A stretch of 64,000 nucleotides of DNA from Desulfomonile tiedjei (GCA_016218715.1 JACRDG010000002.1:1-64000), one strand, 5' to 3'; positions 34,566-43,827 are shown, counted from the stretch's first letter. The notes: generated by a model from the sequence alone, not told the origin. A program made the numbers and translations.

Positions 34566-36773
34566 TTACCCAACGATGGAAGGCATGCTTACCGCGGGAT
34601 GCTCCTTCTCCTGGAGGAACGGATAGATCTCGTCTTCGGTCACGCCGACGCTCTCGTCAGCGATCCGATCCGCGAGGTTCGCTACCCCTCGCTCCTCGCC
34701 ACGAGCGTTGATCTTATCCCGCAGCATCTCCTTGAGGGCTTTGGGCATCCATACCAAGCGCAGAACACCACCTTCCGCGGAGACGAACTTCTTGGATCCG
34801 ACGAACAGCTTGCTGTGGCCGACAAAGCCCGGGGTGATGTTCCCACCGCCCGCGCTTCCAGCGAGGGTGGTGAACTTCATACCGCACGGAGTGGGGCCTT
34901 TGTAATCGCGGTCCACGGTCATGACGCCGTTACACACGGGCAACACCGCCGCGATGGCCTCGAAGCAGCCGCAGGAAGTCATCGGATCTTCCATGATGGA
35001 GTACGCGTTGTACTTCTGAACCTTGCCTCTCGATGCCTTCTGCACGAACTCGTTGACACCCGACCATTGGCCGAGACGCTCGTCGAGGACGTCGCCTTTC
35101 TCGATGGGCTGGTTCGGACCTGTGGGATTGATCTCGAAGGAGGCCTTGCAGTCGAGCCAGTTATATGCGCCGCAGAGCCCGGTCCGCTCCGGAGTCACCA
35201 CGCACACATGCGACGGTGCAAAGCTCTGGCAAAGCGTGCAGGAATAGAAAGTCGGCTCGTCTTCGTCGGTCATGCCTTCGACGCGGGCGTCTCTCTTGGT
35301 GTAGACCGCACGAGCTTGTTTGAGAAGGTCTTTGACCGCTTTCTCCTCGGTGAAGAGCTTCACCTGGACCTTGTCGAGAACCGACCCGAAGTCCTGATGG
35401 AACTTGGCATGGAGGATGGAGCCGATGTGGGAGAGACTGAACCCCTTCTCCACCGAGCCCTTGCCGATACGCACCCACGCGATGTCTCGCTGTCCGATGT
35501 GCATCAGGCCCTGAGCGTAGTTGATGAGGTGGTGGATCTGGCGCTCCAGGATCGGCTCGAAGTCGCTCTGCATCTTCCGGCCTGCGACTTCCACCAGGAT
35601 TCCCAGTGGCAAACGAGTCCCAGGCTTGATATCCTTAAGGTCGGGTCCGAAGACCTCCACCTTGCCGTCTTCCACTTCGGTCATATCCTTCATGACCGTG
35701 AGTTCTACGGCCTGGGTCTTCCCGCCACCGGCCTCCATGTAGATATCTTCGCCGCGGATCCGCTCGCCCTCGAAAGCCGGACCGTACGCCACCGGGACCG
35801 GAACTTCCGTCACGGTGACCTTCAGGCCGCGGACTTCAATGGCCTTGGCCACGATATCCTTATGAGGAATGTTGGAGATGACGTGCTCGTACGTGCAGAC
35901 ACCGGTCGGGAGGATCTCGGGAATGGGAGTGTCGGCGATGGTCGGGAAGCCATAGTTGATCGCTCCCGCCGCCGCGGCATACCATTCGTCGGAAACGTCG
36001 CCCAGAGCCAACACGAACGCGAAGACGCGGTCTTTGTTGTAGATGAGCACCTTGCGAAAATCGCCCGGCTCGATGCCACCAAAGCTCAGAGCCGCTCTAG
36101 TGGCAAACCCGACCGCGAATACTGCGGAAGAGATGTCGGGGCCGAATGGAACGAGACGGGTCGGCCAACCGATCTGCACGCCTGCGTCTACCAGCTGCTG
36201 CGAGAAGCTCGTCCCCGCATGATCTGCGGCCATGAAGACGTAGAGGTTCTTCTTCTGAAGCTCCAGCGCCATCTCCGCAGCGATCTCCTTTGTGGGAGCG
36301 CTTCCCACGATAGCCGCGAAACCGGGAGCCGTTCCATCCACGAACTCCACACCTCTTTTTCGGAGGATGATGTCGTCCGCGGCTCCCAGCCATAGTTTCT
36401 CGTCCGTGGGGTCTTCCGCTGGGAGGTAGTAATCAGGCTCCTCGATGTACCGAATCGCCTCGATGATCTCAAAATTGAACAGCGTGGCCATACCAGCGTC
36501 TAGAACCGGACCGAGATACGGCAGATGGGTCTTTTCCCTCACCGGGGGCGGGAGGAGCTGTTCGGAACGATCTAACACCACGCCGGCATCGCCGAGGTTC
36601 TTCACCGGGAATCCGAGAATCCCGTAAATAACCGGCAGGTAGTATCCTGTGTTGGGGAAGGCGAGCTCTTTCTTCTTTCCGAATTTCTGCACAGCCTTCT
36701 CGTATTTCGTCCGGGCCTTCTCGTAAACCTTGTGAGCACCGGCTATGACGTTTGCTGCGATTATCTTGGACAC
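34566..36773 (-). CDS. acsB: acetyl-CoA synthase (ACS catalytic subunit)
   Basis: 735 residues, GTG start with AGGAGG upstream. The A-cluster ligands are Cys512, Cys515, Cys524, Cys534, Cys601 and Cys603 (SCTLCQSF, HVC, GLC, SCGCF), each exactly six positions beyond the Moorella residues 506, 509, 518, 528, 595 and 597. Cys601-Gly-Cys603 is the site of the distal nickel. The enzyme joins a methyl group, CO and CoA into acetyl-CoA, or runs in reverse. The N-terminal domain that docks on CODH is present, so it should still bind the CooS part of the fusion. Confidence 0.97.
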   Translation of the reverse strand: MSKIIAANVIAGAHKVYEKARTKYEKAVQKFGKKKELAFPNTGYYLPVIYGILGFPVKNLGDAGVVLDRSEQLLPPPVREKTHLPYLGPVLDAGMATLFNFEIIEAIRYIEEPDYYLPAEDPTDEKLWLGAADDIILRKRGVEFVDGTAPGFAAIVGSAPTKEIAAEMALELQKKNLYVFMAADHAGTSFSQQLVDAGVQIGWPTRLVPFGPDISSAVFAVGFATRAALSFGGIEPGDFRKVLIYNKDRVFAFVLALGDVSDEWYAAAAGAINYGFPTIADTPIPEILPTGVCTYEHVISNIPHKDIVAKAIEVRGLKVTVTEVPVPVAYGPAFEGERIRGEDIYMEAGGGKTQAVELTVMKDMTEVEDGKVEVFGPDLKDIKPGTRLPLGILVEVAGRKMQSDFEPILERQIHHLINYAQGLMHIGQRDIAWVRIGKGSVEKGFSLSHIGSILHAKFHQDFGSVLDKVQVKLFTEEKAVKDLLKQARAVYTKRDARVEGMTDEDEPTFYSCTLCQSFAPSHVCVVTPERTGLCGAYNWLDCKASFEINPTGPNQPIEKGDVLDERLGQWSGVNEFVQKASRGKVQKYNAYSIMEDPMTSCGCFEAIAAVLPVCNGVMTVDRDYKGPTPCGMKFTTLAGSAGGGNITPGFVGHSKLFVGSKKFVSAEGGVLRLVWMPKALKEMLRDKINARGEERGVANLADRIADESVGVTEDEIYPFLQEKEHPAVSMPSIVG

Positions 36774-36812
36774 TTTTTGAATCCTCCTGTGAATGCTTTG
36801 GGCATAGCGGAT

Positions 36813-36834
36813 GGGGAGGAGGCTTCTCCTCCCC
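36813..36834 (-). promoter_or_regulatory. intergenic stem-loop between acsD-cooS and acsB
   Basis: GGGGAGGAG / CTCCTCCCC around a GCTT-type loop, in the 84-base gap. It is a strong GC stem with no T-run. Confidence 0.65.
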
Positions 36835-36857
36835 CTTTTGAATGCCGAAACTCACAC

Positions 36858-39800
36858 TTATGCGATTTCCCGCCTCATGGCCATGTCGGCGAGGACGCGC
36901 TCTCTCGCCTTGTCGATGCCGAGGGCTTTCCTCTTGGCGTCGATTTGTTCGATGCATCTTTTGGCCATTTCGATGGGATCTTTTTCCACGAAGTCCCACT
37001 TGCCGCCGTACACCTTCTCGATGTCCTTGAAGAGGTAGTTGGTGCAAACGTCTTCGTTGATCGTGGGGAAGCCGGCGCCGAAGAGTACGTAGACGCCCGA
37101 CGCGACGAAGTACTGGCCGATGGACACGGCTTTCTCGCTCATCCACTCAGGGGCGACACCGACCGCTGGAACGTCGGAGATGTCGTCACCCAGGCCGCCG
37201 TCTCTCACCACTGCCGTCGCTGCCATAAGGATTCTCGTGTTATCCACGCAGGATCCCATGTGGAGGACCGGCGGGATGCCGACCGTTTCGCACACCTGGG
37301 CCAGGTTCTCACCGGCATACTTGTGAGCCGCTTCCGGCGTCAGAAGACCCGCTTTGCCGAGGGCAATGGCCGCACAGCCGGTGGTCAGCACGAGAACGTC
37401 GTTCTTGATCAGCTCCTTGGCCAGTTCCACGTGCAGGTAGTCGTGCTTGATGCGTGCATTCCCGCAGCCCACGATTCCGGCCAGACCTCGGACCTTACCG
37501 TTGATGATGTTGTCGTTCAACGGCCGGTAGCTGGCCCGGAACATTCCGCCGAGCAGGTAGTTGATCGTCTCGTGGCTGAACCCTACGACCATGTCCTGCT
37601 GCTCGGTGGGGATGGAGACCTTGTTCTTGTCACGGTTGGGATAGTTGTCGATCGCATCCTTGACGATCGACTTGGCCGTCTCGAGACCGTACCGCTCGTC
37701 GTAGGCGTAGTGCTTGTACGCGCCCTGCATCTGGGCGATCGGGCTGGTGGTCACGACCTGAGTGTGGAAGCACTTGGCCAACTCGGCAACTCCCTGCATG
37801 ACGCACTGAACGTCGACCACCATGGCTTCCAAGGCGCCGGTGATAATCGCCATCTCCTGCTGCAGGTAATTACCGGCAATCGGGATGCCGTGGCGCATGA
37901 GGATCTCGTTGGAGGTGCAGCAGATCCCGCCGAGGCTGATTCCGCCGCTTGCACCCTTGCTCTGGGCGTATGCGATCATCTCGGGATCCTGCACCGCCTG
38001 GACGATGATCTCGGACAGTGACGGCTCATGCCCGTGCACGATGATGTTCACGGTGTCTTCTTTCATGCAGCCGAGGTTGACCTTGCCCAGGATCGGCACC
38101 GGTGTGCCATACAGGATGTCGGACAGATCGGTGGCGATCATCGAGCCGCCCCAGCCGTCCGCCAGAGCACACTTGGTGCCGAGCCGGATGATGTGCTCCA
38201 TATCCTGGTTCACACCCATGTGGGTCATGTGCATGACTTCCACCACCGGCCGGTCGATACCCTGGGGTATAACCCCTTCTTTTCTCCAGATTTCCTGACG
38301 CTTCAGGGGCGCCCGTTTGGCGTAGACAATCTCTCCGTCCTGCTGGCCGTATTGAGCTAGCGCCTTCTCGCCTAGTTCGACGGCTATGTCTTTGACCTCA
38401 CGGCCCTTGGTCTCGATGCCGAAGTCCATGGCCACTGCCATGAGTTTGGGGATGTCTTTGATATGGTAATCGGGAAGCTCGCCCTTGGCGGCATGGAGGA
38501 AGGTGTGAGCCACATGGCGGCCGTGATCGCTGTGCGCAGCAGCGCCGGCTGCGATCATTCTGGCGAAGTTCCTGGCAGCGATGGTCTCCGGAGTGGCGCC
38601 GCAGAGGCCGCAGCGTTTCTTTCTCTCTTCGGGGGTTTCTGTCTTCCCCTTGGCCGGCAGCACACGACAGGGTCCCATGTTGCATATCTTACAGCAGGAA
38701 CCGCCTTTGCCGATGGGGCAGGCGCTCAGCGTGCGCGCACGGTGGAAAGCGGTGGAATATCCTTCCCGATCGGCGATCTTCAGCCCTTCCAGGGTCACCG
38801 GATCGGCAGTGAACTGGGTCCAGTCTGCGGGTCCCAGCTCTTTCTTCTTCGGGGGAGCGGCGACCACCGAGGGCGCTTCCGCCTTGGCCGGCGCAGCAGC
38901 AGGGGCCGCTGCGGGAACCTGACCGGAAACCAGTGCTCCGAGACCGGTCGCCAGGTTCTTCACGGCCTTGAAGACCCCTACCATCTCTTTCAGGCCCTGA
39001 ACTTCATCCTTGGTCAATCCCATAATTTCTACCTCTTCTTCGGCCGCGGCCGCGGCTGCGGGTGCGGCGGGTTTTTCCACTGCCGGCGCGGGCTTGATTG
39101 CAGCGGGCGCAGGTGCAGGCTCAGCAGCCTTTGCTACCGCAGGCGCAGGCGTGGGAGCCTCCGCCTTCTTTTCAGCGGGCTTTGCCGCGGGTGCGGGCTT
39201 CTTTTCTTCCGGCTTTGCTGCAGGCTTGGCCGGGGCTTTGGGGGCTTCGGCAGCCAGAGACAGGTCAACCACCATGGAATCGAGGTCCGTCTCTACCATC
39301 AGGCTCGCGAGGTACTTTCTGACGTGTTCCAGTGTCTTTGGGTGCCTGAGGATGAGCACGTCACTACCGGCTTGGAGTGCGCTCAACGCGGTGATTGCCT
39401 CGAGGTTGATCCCACGGGTTCCTGCCTCCCCGAGTTTCGGGTCTTCCTTGGTGGGGAGTTTGGCTTCCTTGGTCTTCCAGACTTCTTCGGCGACGTTGTT
39501 GATGACCGGATACTGCAGTTTCTCATCGTTTTGGGTGAGAGCGGCTTGCCGGATACGCTCCATGATGGAGTAGCAGTACTCCATACCGTACCCGACGCTG
39601 CCGGTGGTCGGATCGATCAGTATCCTGTCAGTGGGAACACCGAGGTTCTCCAGGAGAATGTTCAATTGTTTTGCCAGGTTGATATCAATAGGCGTATTCG
39701 CGGCAACCGTATGCTTGTATGCGATAGCTGCGGCACCGACCTGTTTGTAATTCCCCTCGGTAACGGGGCCGATCACGATGTTGTAACCGCTGCACGCTTC

Positions 39801-40232
39801 GGCAACCGCTTTGAGGACCTCTGTGTTCTTTTCGTCGCTCGACACCCCCCACACGATCAGCGGAACGTTGATGGCTTCCGCCACCTTCTTGGCCACCTCC
39901 GCCGCGTGTTCGGCAGAGAGGTTCTTGCCGTTGGGGTCCGTGCCTTGGAGCCACAGGGTCACGATATCGGCCTTGTAGACCTCAACGCACTTCTTCGCCC
40001 AGGCCACGGGGTCTCCGACGACGTCCTTGAACGGTTCCAGCGCTTCCTCGGCCCATTCCTCCGGCACTATATCCAAGATCTGGAGCGCCAACTTCGGGGC
40101 ATTGGGCGTCTTGCCTTCAAAGGAGTAGAAACTGTAACCAGTCTCTCCTCCCACCACCACTTCACATCCGGGCTTACCTATCTTGATTTCGCGGATTTTT
40201 CCCGAATACTTGACTTTGGGCAACTGAGCCAT
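36858..40232 (-). CDS. fusion of CFeSP small subunit (AcsD) with nickel CO dehydrogenase (CooS/AcsA)
   Basis: A single 1124-residue frame. Residues 1-330 are AcsD (CFeSP small subunit, TIM barrel; starts KVKYSGKIREIKIGK, with LIDPTTGSVGYGMEY). Residues 331-398 are an Ala/Pro/Lys/Glu linker, 399-438 a short amphipathic segment, 439-468 a second Ala/Pro linker. Residues 469-1124 are a complete CODH: D/B-cluster Cys505, 513, 514, 517, 522, 541, and C-cluster ligands in VHGH (733-735), GICCTSNE (771/772), VQC810, GC923GN, TGC953 and GSC995, with Lys1034 near the proton path. CODH interconverts CO and CO2; AcsD with AcsC carries the methyl group. In the well-studied bacteria the two are separate genes. 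AAGGAAGG precedes the ATG. Confidence 0.93.
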   Translation of the reverse strand: MAQLPKVKYSGKIREIKIGKPGCEVVVGGETGYSFYSFEGKTPNAPKLALQILDIVPEEWAEEALEPFKDVVGDPVAWAKKCVEVYKADIVTLWLQGTDPNGKNLSAEHAAEVAKKVAEAINVPLIVWGVSSDEKNTEVLKAVAEACSGYNIVIGPVTEGNYKQVGAAAIAYKHTVAANTPIDINLAKQLNILLENLGVPTDRILIDPTTGSVGYGMEYCYSIMERIRQAALTQNDEKLQYPVINNVAEEVWKTKEAKLPTKEDPKLGEAGTRGINLEAITALSALQAGSDVLILRHPKTLEHVRKYLASLMVETDLDSMVVDLSLAAEAPKAPAKPAAKPEEKKPAPAAKPAEKKAEAPTPAPAVAKAAEPAPAPAAIKPAPAVEKPAAPAAAAAAEEEVEIMGLTKDEVQGLKEMVGVFKAVKNLATGLGALVSGQVPAAAPAAAPAKAEAPSVVAAPPKKKELGPADWTQFTADPVTLEGLKIADREGYSTAFHRARTLSACPIGKGGSCCKICNMGPCRVLPAKGKTETPEERKKRCGLCGATPETIAARNFARMIAAGAAAHSDHGRHVAHTFLHAAKGELPDYHIKDIPKLMAVAMDFGIETKGREVKDIAVELGEKALAQYGQQDGEIVYAKRAPLKRQEIWRKEGVIPQGIDRPVVEVMHMTHMGVNQDMEHIIRLGTKCALADGWGGSMIATDLSDILYGTPVPILGKVNLGCMKEDTVNIIVHGHEPSLSEIIVQAVQDPEMIAYAQSKGASGGISLGGICCTSNEILMRHGIPIAGNYLQQEMAIITGALEAMVVDVQCVMQGVAELAKCFHTQVVTTSPIAQMQGAYKHYAYDERYGLETAKSIVKDAIDNYPNRDKNKVSIPTEQQDMVVGFSHETINYLLGGMFRASYRPLNDNIINGKVRGLAGIVGCGNARIKHDYLHVELAKELIKNDVLVLTTGCAAIALGKAGLLTPEAAHKYAGENLAQVCETVGIPPVLHMGSCVDNTRILMAATAVVRDGGLGDDISDVPAVGVAPEWMSEKAVSIGQYFVASGVYVLFGAGFPTINEDVCTNYLFKDIEKVYGGKWDFVEKDPIEMAKRCIEQIDAKRKALGIDKARERVLADMAMRREIA
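39021..39035 (-). promoter_or_regulatory. possible internal translation start inside the AcsD-CooS frame
   Basis: In-frame ATG (39023-39021, Met404) preceded by GAGGT at 39035-39031, seven bases upstream, within the codons for Glu-Glu-Val-Glu-Ile. A ribosome starting here would make a separate CODH of 721 residues with a short N-terminal tail. Confidence 0.4.
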
Positions 40233-40320
40233 AAACCACCTTCCTTAAGGGGGAGCTGTGTCCTAACAGACTTCGGATCTTCATCAATCGGGATACTATG
40301 TCGAAGAGCTGGTCGAGATC

Positions 40321-40551
40321 CTAGGCGGGATTCTTCCGTTTCTCACTCCCGAACCAATCTTGCGAATAAAAGTATCTTTCCGCGGTACGCAGGTACCTTT
40401 GCACAGGTTCGGTCTCCTCCCCAAGATTCACGTAGTTGATATTCTTTCTCCACTGATATTGGTCCTGATCCGTGCCCGCGGCGTAGGTAGGCAGCAGGAT
40501 TTTCACCTTTTGCCCGTCAAATCTCTCTTTCTCCTCGTAGTTGTCGGCCAT
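40321..40551 (-). CDS. small hypothetical protein leading the CODH/ACS operon
   Basis: 76 residues, hydrophilic, rich in Tyr, Arg, Lys and Glu, no cysteine, no signal peptide or membrane segment. GAGGAG precedes the ATG and the fusion gene follows after 88 bases on the same strand, which supports a real, co-transcribed gene. The segment YQWRKNINYVNLGEETEPVQ and the YLRTAERYFYSQDWF stretch look like a folded small domain rather than random sequence. I do not recognise it; it is not CooC/AcsF (no P-loop). Confidence 0.65.
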   Translation of the reverse strand: MADNYEEKERFDGQKVKILLPTYAAGTDQDQYQWRKNINYVNLGEETEPVQRYLRTAERYFYSQDWFGSEKRKNPA

Positions 40552-42357
40552 AAAGAACTCCTCTCTCTCTGGTGAATAATTGCCACTCTATAACGGCAAA
40601 AGATTCCAGGGGTCTTGCTTTTCCCGGGAACTCGGGTGTGCGATGGGTGCGACCGCAATTATGGAACGTTCTGATCTCCGCTGCAATAATTTTTTCAAAA
40701 ATTTCCGGTAGTAACACGAATAAAAAAGAACCGCGCGCTTCTCATCTCCCACCGCGTAGGATCTGCCACGGTGGTTCTTCATGGTGAACCCCAAGTAACA
40801 CCCTCGATCACGATCCGCCAAGGGCTCCGTTCAGCGCGTCGCGAGAGCGCGGGAGTCGGCGCACACGCGCTCCCACCGAGTTGGTTGCCGTGGAGCGATC
40901 GAAGGGAGTGCCAGTTCGCTCACGCCGCCGCGCTGCTCTGAATTCTTGATGCCGTGAACCTCTATTTCAAGAATCTCCAACATGGACAGGAGTTCGTAAC
41001 CCTGAAAGCCGGCAGTAGTGGCCAATCCGCGGCCCATTCCTCCAGGTCCGCGCTCAACCACATGACGGTCGCTCCTTCCCTTTGAGCTGTCATAATACCA
41101 GGTTTTACTACCGGTCCGCAATAGACTGCCACGACGACCCGCTCCACGCGGGTACCTCCCCCTCCCTGTTCACCCATGCCTCGATCCTTTCCTTTTTCGG
41201 TGGAACGAATAATTGTGGGACACTCTCCTTCTGTTCCCCCTCTCCTCATTCGTTCCCGGAATGCGCGCGGTTTCGATCCCCAGGGATGGAAACTTCCCGT
41301 CCCGGCCCCATGCCGGACCGCTGGGGGTAAAAGACGCACTTCGGTCGTGCGTATGCGCAAAAAATGCACGGCAGCAGAGGCGCAACTTGTTGATTTTTCT
41401 AGCTGTGGCATTTCACCCGAGTGATTTTCAAGCATATGGCCGCGAGGGAGGTGGTCCGCGCGAGGATCACGACTCGCCGCCGACATCCGTATATGGTTTA
41501 TTTCACTATATTATCCAGAAATCTACTCGCACCTGCATTGATGGCATGAAGGTTGCTTTGCATGAGGCAGCACCGGAGAGTCGCTGGACTTCGTACCCGA
41601 GGCGCACAGCGAACAGCGTAACCCGTCCAGCGGCTGCCGCCAGGGATGCCCCGGTGCCGGTAACGACCACCCCGCTGCCTCGGGTGCCATTACGGAAGGG
41701 GTAGGAGATGTGAAGTCAACCTTTTCCTTTGTCCTGAGTGTGTAAGAGTCAAGCAGGGGGAGTTGCGGCCGGTCGTACAGGCAGCGACTCTCTACGGATC
41801 TACTTCCGAGATTCATGAATAGGTTGGAATTGAGGCAAATGCCGCGCGAAGGGGCTCTCAAGGGTCCTCTTTGCGCACTTCGGTAACATGAGGGATACGG
41901 CGGCACATGGTGGTCGATGACCTGGGCCATCAGCAGCGGTTGCACGCTCTCGTTGTTTCCGAGCCGTGGCTCAAGAGTTCCCCTTGGAACGGCGAGAGCC
42001 GTTAGGGATGCGATCGCAGCCGCCTATCCCCCCAATTACAGCACCCATCACAATTTCTGACTCATATGGACGCCGAAGACAGGCGTCGCTTTCACAAGCA
42101 ACTACTCTTATTCCTAAGTTCGGTCGCGTATTCGCCCTACCTTCAAGGTCTCGTAGTGCCCGGTGCCACGGCTGCCTTGCCGGAAGCACTACCGGCCAAG
42201 CCAGCAGTGGAACCCATGCAAGCAACCGGGCTTCGGCCGCCGAAATGTCGCCGATGGAGGAGAGCTTCGCCGGGGGAAGGGCCGGCAATATGCCGGCCAC
42301 ACTCGACAGCCAAGAGCAGGGACCCCAAGGGAGATACCGTATTTATGAAATGGAATA
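40552..42357. other. 1.8 kb region without a supported gene
   Basis: It contains the leader of the CODH operon on the left and, on the right, repeat pieces of families A and C. Several short frames on both strands lack ribosome sites and family resemblance. A decayed gene between about 40900 and 41400 on the minus strand is possible, since two frames there look weakly protein-like, but I cannot name it. Confidence 0.5.
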
Positions 42358-42358
42358 C
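42280..42358. repeat. half-copy of repeat A followed by a family C end
   Basis: GGGCCGGCAATATGCCGGCC (42280-42299) and GATACCGTATTTATGAAATG (42333-42352), the same order as at 16891-16960. The right end touches the tupC stop codon. Confidence 0.65.
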
Positions 42359-43011
42359 TAAGCGGAAGCGAGCCTTCCCTGGGAGAGTCGAAGCACTCGA
42401 TGGCCGAGAGCCTGGGCCTGGGCCTGGTCGTGGGTGGTAAAGACGATCGTCGTCCCTTGATCGCGGTTGAGCCGCAGGACAATTTCTTCGGTCCGCAGCA
42501 CACTCTCCCGGTCCATGTGGCTGCCGGGCTCGTCGAGCAGGAAAACCTCCGGTTCCAGGACGAGCGCTCGCGCCAGCGCTACCCGTTGGGTTTCGCCGCC
42601 TGAAAGGGACCGGGCGGGTCGGTGCTCAAACCCCGACAATCCGACGCGTTCCAGAGCAGCCGTTGCCATCCTCCGGCACTCCGGTCTGGGAACATGCCGA
42701 ATGCGAAGGCCCCACATCACATTGTCCAGAACCGAGGAATGGAAGAGATAAGGAACTTGGAGGAGCAAGCCGACTCTGCGACGAAAACTCAGGATTCTCT
42801 TTCTCGTCACGGTTTCTCCGCAGAAGAGCATGCTCCCGCGATCCGGGTCCTGGAGGAACGCCAGCAGGTGCAGAAGGCTAGTCTTTCCCGCGCCGTTCGG
42901 ACCGACAAGCGCGACGACCTCGCCCTGGAGAATCTCAAGATGCTCGACCTCCAGCACGACCGGGCCATCGTACGAGAAGACGAGGTCTGAAACCGAATAG
43001 ACTCTGGTCAC
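42358..43011 (-). CDS. tupC: tungstate ABC transporter ATP-binding protein
   Basis: 217 residues, GTG start overlapping the tupB stop by four bases (GTGA). Walker A GPNGAGKT, signature ARSLSGGETQRVALARAL, Walker B EVFLLDEPGSHMD and the switch histidine (FTTHDQ) are all present. It powers import through TupB. Substrate is inferred from TupA. Confidence 0.93.
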   Translation of the reverse strand: MTRVYSVSDLVFSYDGPVVLEVEHLEILQGEVVALVGPNGAGKTSLLHLLAFLQDPDRGSMLFCGETVTRKRILSFRRRVGLLLQVPYLFHSSVLDNVMWGLRIRHVPRPECRRMATAALERVGLSGFEHRPARSLSGGETQRVALARALVLEPEVFLLDEPGSHMDRESVLRTEEIVLRLNRDQGTTIVFTTHDQAQAQALGHRVLRLSQGRLASA

Positions 43012-43700
43012 GACCTCCCCTTTTGGAGCAGGAATAGGAGCAAGTTGACCAATAGAGCGACCCCAAGCAGGACCATCCCGAGGGCGAGCCCCAGAGCGAA
43101 TTCGCCTTTGCTCGTTTCAAGGGCGATGGCCGTGGTCATGGTGCGCGTGAACCCTCTTATGTTACCACCCAACATCATGGCGATCCCCACTTCGGAGATC
43201 ACCCTGCCGAAGGCCACTACAATGGCCGCAAGGACCGCGTAGCGCCCTTCCTTCAAGATCATCCACCCCTGCTGAGCGACCGTTGCCCCCAAGAGCTTTA
43301 CCGTAAGAAACAGCCGTGGGTCCAGGTGCCGTATGGCGGCAATTACCAGGTTCACCACGGTCGGGAGCGCGAGTACCGTCAGGCCGAGAGCGATTCCGGT
43401 AGGCGTATAGAGGATGCCGGCTGCTCCCAGCGGTCCCTGACGGCTGAGCAGGCCGTAGAAGAACAGCCCCACTACCACGGTCGGGAGCGCCATGAGCGTG
43501 TTGAGAACCACAAGGATCGCAGATTTGCCTCGAAACTCAGTTACCGCCAGGACGAGGCCGAAGGGCACCCCTATGAGCGACGCAATGAGCGTCGAAGAGC
43601 CGGCCACCAGCATGGACGTCCAGACCACAAAATAGACTTCGGGATCGAACCCGAAAACGAGGGTGAGGGCATTCCAGAATGCATTACCGAGAAACGTCAA
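43008..43700 (-). CDS. tupB: tungstate ABC transporter permease
   Basis: 230 residues, probable TTG start with GGGA upstream. Five to six membrane segments and the EAA-like loop of binding-protein-dependent permeases (AFGRVISEVGIAMMLGGN). The family is close to TupB/WtpB. It lies between tupA (267 bases upstream, with repeat B in the gap) and tupC. Confidence 0.9.
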   Translation of the reverse strand: MTFLGNAFWNALTLVFGFDPEVYFVVWTSMLVAGSSTLIASLIGVPFGLVLAVTEFRGKSAILVVLNTLMALPTVVVGLFFYGLLSRQGPLGAAGILYTPTGIALGLTVLALPTVVNLVIAAIRHLDPRLFLTVKLLGATVAQQGWMILKEGRYAVLAAIVVAFGRVISEVGIAMMLGGNIRGFTRTMTTAIALETSKGEFALGLALGMVLLGVALLVNLLLFLLQKGRS

Positions 43701-43758
43701 CTTAACGTTCCCTTTGCGCGTATCCGCGCCAATCTAAGGCTGGCCTGTTCTGCCGTCC

Positions 43759-43827
43759 GTCATTCCGGCGAAGGCCGGAATCCAGTTTCTTCAACGCCTT
43801 CTGGACTCCGGTCTCAGCCGGGGTGAC
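43759..43827. repeat. dispersed inverted repeat, family B, inside the tup operon
   Basis: GTCATTCCGGCGAAGGCCGG and the distal CTCCGGTCTCAGCCGGGGTG arms. It lies between tupA and tupB, so it is transcribed with them. Confidence 0.85.

Noticed and set aside
34491-36395. 634-residue plus-strand frame opposite acsB
   Set aside because: Shadow of a GC-rich gene; it even starts inside the acsB-acsC intergenic hairpin.
33018-36834. CODH operon hairpins as Rho-independent terminators
   Set aside because: None is followed by a T-run, and genes continue downstream in the same direction; called regulatory stems instead.
38463-40439. 658-residue plus-strand frame opposite the AcsD-CooS gene
   Set aside because: It is a codon-bias shadow: no ribosome site, no family motif, and it lies wholly over a gene with conserved metal ligands.
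40962-41486. 174-residue minus-strand frame in the 1.8 kb gap
   Set aside because: No ribosome site and low-quality composition; at most a remnant of an older gene, so left as a gap.
41523-41945. 140-residue minus-strand frame in the same gap
   Set aside because: Composition looks random (many Ser, Pro, Arg, Cys) and there is no start signal.
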